A stretch of 12,337 bases of DNA from an uncultured delta proteobacterium (lineage in GTDB: Bacteria; UBA10199; GCA-002796325; 1-14-0-20-49-13), in NCBI GenBank assembly GCA_903868375.1, contig CAIPVD010000169.1, positions 1 to 12,337 on the forward strand, read 5' to 3'. Below the pieces are notes generated by a model. The model was not told the DNA's origin, made no database searches, and saw nothing but the letters and a program-made list of their open reading frames with translations. Shown here piece after piece: positions 6,975-12,337 of this stretch (position 1 is the stretch's first letter; the number at the start of each line of letters is the position of its first letter). A program made the translations under genes and the position numbers.

Positions 6975-6984
6975 AAGGTATTAT
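6956..6984 (+). promoter_or_regulatory. Candidate sigma70-type promoter for the GGDEF/HD-GYP gene, overlapping a divergent -10
   Basis: TTGCTT (6956-6961) and TATTAT (6979-6984) are separated by exactly 17 bases on the plus strand. Transcription would start near 6991, about five bases before the ATG at 6996. On the minus strand the same A/T stretch reads TGT-AATAAT (6988-6980), an extended -10 that would start transcription at about the A of the TPR ATG (6974). The two promoters would overlap and compete. The -35 match is only 3 of 6, so this is a hypothesis. Confidence 0.35.
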
Positions 6985-6995
6985 TACACCTGCAA

Positions 6996-8480
6996 ATGGC
7001 TAAATCACAATTGAACATCTGTTATCTGACAAAAAAACAAAATGCAATAGTCGCGATAGCGAATAATCTGCGCAGTGCATTCCCAAAAATTACCGCGTGC
7101 CAGTCGAAAACGGTCGATGAAGCCATTGCACTGGAAGATCTCGACCTCATCATAGCAGATGCCGGATTTAAGAACATACCAAATAACACGCCGGCCCTAT
7201 TCATCATCTCCGAAAACGCGGTTGAATCGTTCGTAAAAGAAGGCGCCGACTTCATAACGGAAGCCGAAGCAACCACTTACGCGCTTGTTCGCGCCGTTAA
7301 GGCGGTGCTAGGACGAGAAAAACTTTTGGGCGAGCTAAAAGAAGCGTCTATCAAGGACGAATTGACCGGGATATACAACCAGCGCTTTATAACCGAAACG
7401 CTTTCGCGCGAGGTAAAAAAGGCGCTCCGCTACAACTATCCGCTAACCGTTCTTTTCATGGGGATAGATGGGCTTCGCAAGATAAACACGATGCACGGGC
7501 ATGCGATAGGCGACAAGGTGCTGATCGACTTTGGGCTGATCGCCATGAATTCGGTGCGCGCAGTCGATACCATAGGCAGGTATTCGGGCGACGAATTCCT
7601 GGCGATACTCCCGGAAACGTCTCCGGCAAATTCGTTAAAGGTCTGCGAGCGAATACAAAAAGCCACGCAAAACTTCGCTTTCGCCAACGCCTGCGCGGGG
7701 CTTAACGTAACGGTAGGCATCGGGATATCCAGCCTTTGCTCCACGATAAGGGCGAAGGAAGAACTCTTAAACTCCGCCCGCCAAGCACTTGCCGGTGCGA
7801 AAAAACGCGGAACCAACTGCACATGTACATACGACGAAGCCCAAGCGATTGACGAACCGGCAAAGGAGAACACGAACCTCATCGTCGCCGTTCAGAACCA
7901 GATATCGCTCCTTACCGAAGAAGCGATCAAATCCCATCACAAAGGGATATTAAACCTATTTGGCGAGATCCCGCTTTATAAAAAAATGCTCTCTCACTCT
8001 GAACACGTCGCCTTCTTCTGCGAGCGGCTCGCGACCAAGATGGGAATGAGTTCGGACGATATTGCTCTCATCAGGCGCAGCTCGATACTGCACGATATTG
8101 GAAAGCTTGTTATAGACGAGCGGATCGTCATGAAGAACGGGCCACTAACCAGTACGGAGTTCGCAATAGTTAGGCAGCATCCGGTATTTGCGGCGCAGAT
8201 GCTTTCCGGTTCAGCCTTCGTAAAGAACGAGGTAATGGCGATCCTTCACCATCACGAAAATTTCGACGGGAACGGTTATCCCGACCACATGCAGGGGACG
8301 CACATCCCTCTCGTGGCGCGCATAATAACACTTGCAGAGGCGTGGGATACGATGATAACACCGCAGGTATATAGAGAAGCTTATCCGCTTGACCAGGCGT
8401 TAAGCGAATTAAAGAAGGGTGCCGGGCGGCAGTTCGACCCGGAGCTGGTCGGGATATTCACGAGCCTTATAGAAAACTAA
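6996..8480 (+). CDS. GGDEF and HD-GYP domain protein (cyclic-di-GMP turnover)
   Basis: A 494-residue soluble signalling protein. Residues 1-105 look like a degenerate receiver-type domain. The GGDEF domain follows (about 110-282), starting DELTGIYNQRF, with signature SGDEF at 197-201 and an intact inhibitory-site motif RAVD at 188-191, the correct 5 residues before it. The guanine-contacting Asn164 and Asp173 are kept, but the position of the first metal-binding Asp (PleD Asp327) is Gly156, so cyclase activity is doubtful. The HD-GYP domain (about 325-494) has HDIGK (366-370), a histidine triplet (418-420) and GNGYP (425-429), and should hydrolyse cyclic-di-GMP. The usual VDxxDA block reads AEAWDT, with Glu448 at the first Asp. 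The frame extends back to 6966, but that would overlap the TPR start; ATG 6996 is preferred although it lacks a Shine-Dalgarno site. ftsK begins 6 bases after its stop. Confidence 0.93.
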   Translation: MAKSQLNICYLTKKQNAIVAIANNLRSAFPKITACQSKTVDEAIALEDLDLIIADAGFKNIPNNTPALFIISENAVESFVKEGADFITEAEATTYALVRAVKAVLGREKLLGELKEASIKDELTGIYNQRFITETLSREVKKALRYNYPLTVLFMGIDGLRKINTMHGHAIGDKVLIDFGLIAMNSVRAVDTIGRYSGDEFLAILPETSPANSLKVCERIQKATQNFAFANACAGLNVTVGIGISSLCSTIRAKEELLNSARQALAGAKKRGTNCTCTYDEAQAIDEPAKENTNLIVAVQNQISLLTEEAIKSHHKGILNLFGEIPLYKKMLSHSEHVAFFCERLATKMGMSSDDIALIRRSSILHDIGKLVIDERIVMKNGPLTSTEFAIVRQHPVFAAQMLSGSAFVKNEVMAILHHHENFDGNGYPDHMQGTHIPLVARIITLAEAWDTMITPQVYREAYPLDQALSELKKGAGRQFDPELVGIFTSLIEN

Positions 8481-8486
8481 CAAAAT

Positions 8487-10850
8487 ATGGCGAACAAGAA
8501 CAACAGGACGTTAAAAGGAGAGATATTCGGCCTATTCTTTTTGGCACTAGGCATCTTCTTCGCCTTAAGCCTTGTATCTTACGACCCGGCCGATCCGGCG
8601 TTGAGCGTAACGTCTACCGTTTCGCACATTAGCAACTTGGGCGGCATGGTCGGCGCATATACAGCGGACATTTTGTTCGGCGTATTTGGCATCAGCGCAT
8701 ATTTTCTATGTTCCATCCTTTTCGTAATAAGCTTTCTTCAGTTCGTGGGCAGCGCACTCAAGCTTAACTGGAAAGAGGCAACCGCATACGCGATCTTGGT
8801 CGTCTCGGTTGCCGCGATATTTCATTTAAGGTTCGAAACGATCCACATCCACAGCCAGCCGATAGAAGCGGGCGGCCTACTTGGCGGGATACTCGGCGAA
8901 GTGCTGCGAAGATGGCTTGGAAAGGCCGGCGCTTACATAGTAGCCACCACGCTTGCGATACTAACCCTTGTCTATGCAACACACATATCGGTCGTAGCCC
9001 TTGCCAAGATGGCAAAGAACGCGTGCGTCTTCATCGGCGAATGGCTATTTGGGCTCTCTCTTATCTATTTTGAGCGTTCGAGAAAGTGGCTTTCCAAGAC
9101 GTTTCCATTGGCCAAAGATTTTGTGATCGCGAAATTCAAAAACTTGGGCGAGAAGAAAAAGAACGAAGTAAAGATCAACACGCGCACCAGGGCAAAGGCT
9201 GTTCCAAAGGCCGAACCTGCGGTTCAAGAATCGTCCGCGGCGATTGAAGAAGAAGATGCCGAAGAAGCGGCGCCTGAAGATGGAGCGGGCGGCCCCAAGA
9301 TATTCGAACGCGCAGATGCAAAGCCGAACAAGGCGCGCGACAGCCAGCTGGAACTCGCAAGGATGAGCAAGGATTATGTATTTCCTCCGATCTCTCTCCT
9401 CGATTCGCCAGATCAAAAAGTTCTCGAGATAGACGAAGATACGCTCAAGAAAAACTCTGTCCTACTGGAAATGAAGTTGAAGGATTACGGAGTAGAGGGG
9501 CATGTAACTGAAATTCATCCGGGCCCGGTCATCACGATGTACGAGTTCGAACCGGCGCCAGGCGTTAAGATCGTTAAGATCGTGAACCTGGAAGACGACC
9601 TTTCAGTTACGATGGGAGGCAGAAGCGTTAGAATAGTCCCGCATTTGCCGGGCAAGGCGGCGATAGGAATAGAGATACCGAACAACGAACGGGAGATAGT
9701 CTGGCTGAAGGATATAATCGTCGATCCTAAATTCAAGCGATCGTCATCTAAGATAACGTTTGCGCTTGGCAAGAACATCGAGGGGCATCCGGTAATAACA
9801 GATCTGACCAAGATGCCTCACCTCTTGGTTGCCGGAGCTACGGGTTCTGGCAAGAGCGTTGCCATCAACACAATGATCATCAGCACGCTCTACAAGGCGA
9901 CGCCAGAAGAAGTTAGAATGATACTCATCGACCCGAAGATGCTGGAACTTCCGATCTATGATGGGATTCCGCATCTATACCTTCCGGTCGTCACGAAACC
10001 CCGCAAGGCCGTGCTGGCGCTTCAGTGGGCGGTGCGCGAGATGGAGCGGCGCTATAATGTTCTCGCCGACGCAGGAGTTCGCAACATCGCCGGCTACAAC
10101 GAAAAGGTAGATAAGGGAGCTATCAAGCTTATGTCTCCGGAAGAAGCGGCAAAGATCCAGGAGACGAACAAAGCGGCGGTCTGCCACATCAGCAAGCTTC
10201 CTTATTTAATGATAGTCATAGACGAGTTGGCCGACCTTATGATGGTCGCATCCAAAGAACTGGAAGAATGCATCATACGCCTGGCACAACTTGCCCGTGC
10301 CGCAGGCATACATTTGATACTCGCAACGCAACGGCCCAGCGTCGATGTTATAACGGGGCTTATCAAGGCGAACTTCCCCGCACGTATAGCATTCAAGGTC
10401 AGCAGCGGCCACGACTCACGCACCATCATCGACGCCGTAGGCGCCGAGAAACTTTTAGGCATGGGCGACATGCTATTCATGCCACCTAACACGAGCGATA
10501 TCGTCCGTCTGCACGGCGCGTACGTAACGGAAGTTGAGATCGGCAGGATCGTCGCCCACATTAAGGAACAGGGCAAGCCTGTTTACGACGAATCGATCGT
10601 CGCCGAACCGGTGATGGGCGAAGATGGGTCGATGCCTGGCGACGAAGAATATGATGAACTTTATGACTCGGCGGTCAAGCTTGTTGCGGAAACAAAGCAA
10701 GCATCTATCTCAATGATACAGCGCCGCTTTAGGATAGGATATAACAGGGCGGCTCGTCTTGTCGAGAAGATGGAGTCGCAAGGAATAGTCGGCCCGCCCG
10801 ACGGCGCAAAACCGAGAGAAGTACTCGTAAATAATATCCCGAGGGAATGA
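8487..10850 (+). CDS. ftsK: DNA translocase FtsK (FtsK/SpoIIIE family)
   Basis: A 787-residue septal DNA pump that moves chromosome ends through the closing division site and directs dimer resolution at dif. The N-terminal membrane domain (about 12-200) has roughly four hydrophobic segments (about 12-31, 62-88, 98-113 and 148-172). A charged, Glu/Ala-rich linker covers about 205-290 and is short compared with that of Escherichia coli, so the total length is closer to SpoIIIE. The motor follows: an alpha/beta region from about 300, Walker A GATGSGKS (450-457), Walker B LMIVIDE (574-580) and ATQRPSVDVITGLIKANFPA (613-632). The C-terminal gamma winged helix (about 725-787, QRRFRIGYNRAARLVEKME) would read polar chromosome sequences. 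All key motifs are intact. It starts 6 bases after the GGDEF/HD-GYP gene without a visible Shine-Dalgarno site, so coupled translation is likely. lolA overlaps its stop, a gene order seen in other diderm bacteria. Confidence 0.97.
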   Translation: MANKNNRTLKGEIFGLFFLALGIFFALSLVSYDPADPALSVTSTVSHISNLGGMVGAYTADILFGVFGISAYFLCSILFVISFLQFVGSALKLNWKEATAYAILVVSVAAIFHLRFETIHIHSQPIEAGGLLGGILGEVLRRWLGKAGAYIVATTLAILTLVYATHISVVALAKMAKNACVFIGEWLFGLSLIYFERSRKWLSKTFPLAKDFVIAKFKNLGEKKKNEVKINTRTRAKAVPKAEPAVQESSAAIEEEDAEEAAPEDGAGGPKIFERADAKPNKARDSQLELARMSKDYVFPPISLLDSPDQKVLEIDEDTLKKNSVLLEMKLKDYGVEGHVTEIHPGPVITMYEFEPAPGVKIVKIVNLEDDLSVTMGGRSVRIVPHLPGKAAIGIEIPNNEREIVWLKDIIVDPKFKRSSSKITFALGKNIEGHPVITDLTKMPHLLVAGATGSGKSVAINTMIISTLYKATPEEVRMILIDPKMLELPIYDGIPHLYLPVVTKPRKAVLALQWAVREMERRYNVLADAGVRNIAGYNEKVDKGAIKLMSPEEAAKIQETNKAAVCHISKLPYLMIVIDELADLMMVASKELEECIIRLAQLARAAGIHLILATQRPSVDVITGLIKANFPARIAFKVSSGHDSRTIIDAVGAEKLLGMGDMLFMPPNTSDIVRLHGAYVTEVEIGRIVAHIKEQGKPVYDESIVAEPVMGEDGSMPGDEEYDELYDSAVKLVAETKQASISMIQRRFRIGYNRAARLVEKMESQGIVGPPDGAKPREVLVNNIPRE
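10841..10846 (+). promoter_or_regulatory. Shine-Dalgarno site that decides the lolA start
   Basis: GAGGGA lies inside the last codons of ftsK, just before three consecutive ATG codons (10847, 10850, 10853). The spacing of about seven bases fits the third ATG best. The later ATG at 10910, which would give a shorter signal peptide, has only A/T- and C-rich repeat sequence before it and no ribosome site. Confidence 0.65.
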
Positions 10851-10852
10851 TG

Positions 10853-11542
10853 ATGAAGCACCAAATCCCAAATCCCAAATCCCAAATAAATTCCAAATCT
10901 CAAACTTCAATGCTCAAAATATACTGTTTGAAATTTGGATATTGGAATTTCGTATTTATTTGGTGCTTGGTGCTTGTGATTTGGAACTTCAATGCGTTGG
11001 CAAATGATTCGGTGGCTGCGATCCAATCTACCTATCAGTCCATCACCGACCTCAAAGCCAACTTCATTCAATCGACCTACGTTGAGGTGTTGGACAAGAA
11101 CATAACGGAACCAGGAATTTTCTATATGAAGAAACCGGGCAAACTTCGCATAGAATATACCGGCGACCATCCAAAGCTCTACATAAGCGATGGCAAGAAG
11201 TTGTGGATAATAAGCCCGGAGCTTCAGCAGATAGAAACGTACAAGGTCTCGAACGATTCGATCCCAAAAGAGGCGCTCGAATTTCTAAAAGGTTTTGGCG
11301 AGATGGAAAAGCTCTTCGATATTACTGCATGGAAGCCCAAAAAACCTATACAAGGCCACGATTATCTACGACTAACGCCAAAGAACGCAGCGGCGGTATA
11401 TAAATGGCTCGATTGCGAGTTCGGAAGCGACCATATTCTCAAAACAATGGCCATCCATAATAAATCTGGAAATATTTCTACATATGTGTTTAATAGCATA
11501 GAAGTGAACGGCAGCCTTAGCAACGAGCTGTTCAAAAAATAA
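10853..11542 (+). CDS. lolA: Outer-membrane lipoprotein carrier protein LolA
   Basis: LolA is the periplasmic chaperone that takes lipoproteins from the LolCDE complex and carries them to the outer membrane. The mature domain (from about residue 50 of 229) shows the family pattern: AAIQSTYQSITDLKANFIQS, a glycine turn then IFYMKKPGKLRIEYTGDHPK, and LYISDGKKLWIISPELQQIE, followed by the C-terminal strands. The N-terminus is abnormal. The polar stretch MKHQIPNPKSQINSKSQTSM and the following hydrophobic core (about 30-45, rich in Trp, Phe, Leu, Val) are encoded by a repeat element, ending in a plausible NALA|ND cleavage site. With the start at 10853 the signal peptide is about 48 residues; with ATG 10910 it would be about 29. 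The Shine-Dalgarno position favours 10853. The gene overlaps or touches the ftsK stop and is followed after 17 bases by a barrel protein gene, so it is probably in one operon with both. Confidence 0.9.
   Translation: MKHQIPNPKSQINSKSQTSMLKIYCLKFGYWNFVFIWCLVLVIWNFNALANDSVAAIQSTYQSITDLKANFIQSTYVEVLDKNITEPGIFYMKKPGKLRIEYTGDHPKLYISDGKKLWIISPELQQIETYKVSNDSIPKEALEFLKGFGEMEKLFDITAWKPKKPIQGHDYLRLTPKNAAAVYKWLDCEFGSDHILKTMAIHNKSGNISTYVFNSIEVNGSLSNELFKK
10856..10990. repeat. AT-rich (C)CCAAAT inverted-repeat element inside the lolA 5' end
   Basis: The left arm carries four tandem (C)CCAAAT units at 10861-10887 and a further CCAAAT at 10893-10898. It pairs with a right arm of ATTTGG-type units. Perfect inverted matches are AAGCACCAAAT (10856-10866) with 10958-10968 and CCAAATAAAT (10882-10891) with 10954-10963. 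A 13-of-15 match joins 10891-10905 with 10926-10940 around a 20-base loop. The right edge is uncertain; another GATTTGG lies at 10978-10984. There is no transposase, so if mobile it would be a non-autonomous, MITE-like or REP-like element. I recall similar CCAAATCCC repeats from genomes of uncultured bacteria, but cannot verify that here. It is open in the lolA frame and supplies its signal peptide. Confidence 0.8.
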
Positions 11543-11559
11543 TTTCAGGAGGAAAAAAT

Positions 11560-12201
11560 ATGAAAAAGATCCTATCTCTCGCTTGTTTTATTGGCTTCGC
11601 CTGCGCGCTGTTCATCTCTGTCAATGCATACGCCAGGACCGAAGGTTTCTACATCGGCGGCGGATATCAGCAGCCGCTCCTCTGGTCGTGGAAAAAGCAG
11701 GGAGATTTCACGCAGCAGCAGCCTGGCAGCGCGATCAGGTTCTGGCCGACATTCGGCGCATATGCGGTCGGCGGTTATGAGTTCGGTTATCCCGATTGGC
11801 TAGGCCTGGCTCTTCCCGTCAACTGGAGCTATATGAAACTTAATAGAAGCGAATGGGTCCAGCATATCAACGCCGACGCCGAGGCGATATTCCATCTATC
11901 CGATCCCGAGAACAAATTCGATCCGTTTCTTGGAGCGTTGATCGGCTTTAACTTCTTAACAGAGGGAAAGGTACAGAACGAATCGCAATCGATAGGCCCC
12001 GACTTTGGTTTCACCATGGGCTTTAGGTATTCCTTAATGGAGTACGCGGTTGCCGGTTCTCCGCATATTAAGAACCTCTCGCTTGTGGTCGAGTTGCCGG
12101 TAAAGATAATACTTTGGTTGAACGATCACGATCTATCGAACAGCGGAACCACACCGTTCCTGCAGTTTCCACTGCACGTAGGCCTTACCTATACATTCTA
12201 A
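11560..12201 (+). CDS. Predicted outer-membrane beta-barrel protein
   Basis: A 213-residue protein with a clear Sec signal peptide (MKK start, hydrophobic core to about residue 20, AYA|R cleavage after 25). The mature part has alternating hydrophobic and polar strands and many Gly and aromatic residues, for example GFYIGGGYQQP, FGAYAVGGYEFGY, DPFLGALIGFNFL and GFTMGFRYS. It ends FPLHVGLTYTF, with the terminal Phe and alternating pattern recognised by the BAM assembly machine. About eight strands would fit the size, as in small OmpA/OmpW-like barrels, but no specific family is recognised. A strong AGGAGGA site at 11547-11553 supports the start. It follows lolA by 17 bases and precedes a paralogue by 12 bases. 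The role is unknown; it could be a small pore or a structural surface protein. Confidence 0.8.
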   Translation: MKKILSLACFIGFACALFISVNAYARTEGFYIGGGYQQPLLWSWKKQGDFTQQQPGSAIRFWPTFGAYAVGGYEFGYPDWLGLALPVNWSYMKLNRSEWVQHINADAEAIFHLSDPENKFDPFLGALIGFNFLTEGKVQNESQSIGPDFGFTMGFRYSLMEYAVAGSPHIKNLSLVVELPVKIILWLNDHDLSNSGTTPFLQFPLHVGLTYTF

Positions 12202-12213
12202 CGGAGGCGGCGC

Positions 12214-12337
12214 ATGAAAAGATTTTTAGTTTTCGCACTTATAATCGCAACTTTTAGCACGCTAGTCTGCTCCAAGGCAGAGGCTCGTCACGAAGGATTT
12301 TTCTTGGGCGGTGGATATCAGCAGCCGCTCATGTTCA
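12214..12337 (+). CDS. Paralogous outer-membrane protein, 5' part only
   Basis: The first 41 residues of a second protein of the same kind, cut by the right edge. It starts MKRFLVFALIIATF, a Sec signal peptide with an AEA|R cleavage site near residue 24. The mature start RHEGFFLGGGYQQPLMF matches RTEGFYIGGGYQQPLLW in the gene before it at most positions, so the two are tandem duplicates. GGAGG at 12203-12207, six bases before the ATG, supports the start. Whether the rest remains barrel-like cannot be seen. Confidence 0.85.
   Translation, partial: MKRFLVFALIIATFSTLVCSKAEARHEGFFLGGGYQQPLMF

Noticed and set aside
6966..6995. Earlier ATG for the GGDEF/HD-GYP gene
   Set aside because: It would overlap the divergent TPR start codon and precede the likely promoter -10; MAKSQLN at 6996 is the better protein start.
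10861..10898. Tandem CCCAAAT units as a CRISPR-like or satellite array
   Set aside because: The units are 7 bases, contiguous and without spacers, and they form one arm of an inverted repeat; this is a repeat element, not a CRISPR array.

Overview
The window looks like a chromosomal stretch of a Gram-negative (diderm) bacterium. It encodes a LolA-type lipoprotein carrier, two outer-membrane beta-barrel-like proteins, the division translocase FtsK, and exodeoxyribonuclease VII. GC content is moderate, roughly 45-58% in sampled 60-base lines of core genes. The gene set and order (ftsK followed by lolA, a GGDEF/HD-GYP regulator, a patatin) suggest an uncultured relative of the former Deltaproteobacteria. 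That placement is an inference from gene content, not from a marker phylogeny. Genes are packed very tightly and no gene-free stretch exceeds about 115 bases.

Minus-strand block (1-6974), read right to left. A secreted TPR protein (6974-6018) is followed by a hairpin that could end its transcript. Three unrecognised genes come next (5904-4942, 4916-4542, 4481-4137). They are AT-rich, Cys-containing, lack signal peptides and each has a strong Shine-Dalgarno site; the largest carries a canonical EF-hand-type calcium loop. Then comes a tightly spaced run of patatin-like lipase, xseA, a PAS histidine kinase, xseB and the 5' end of ispA (running off the left edge), with gaps of 4-13 bases. A sensor kinase sits between the two exonuclease VII subunit genes.

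Plus-strand block (6996-12337). It diverges from the TPR gene with only 21 bases between the two start codons. A GGDEF + HD-GYP protein comes first, followed 6 bases later by ftsK and, overlapping the ftsK stop, lolA. Two tandem paralogous outer-membrane-type proteins follow, the second cut by the right edge. The theme is cell envelope and division: DNA translocation at the septum, lipoprotein transport to the outer membrane, and barrel proteins.

The most unusual feature is at the 5' end of lolA. An AT-rich, (C)CCAAAT-rich inverted-repeat element (about 10856-10990) lies directly behind the lolA Shine-Dalgarno site and start codon. It is open in the lolA frame and itself encodes the hydrophobic core of the LolA signal peptide. 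Other points of note are a GGDEF domain whose metal-binding Asp position is Gly while its inhibitory site is intact, likely leaderless divergent transcripts around 6975-6995, and the AT-rich three-gene insertion.
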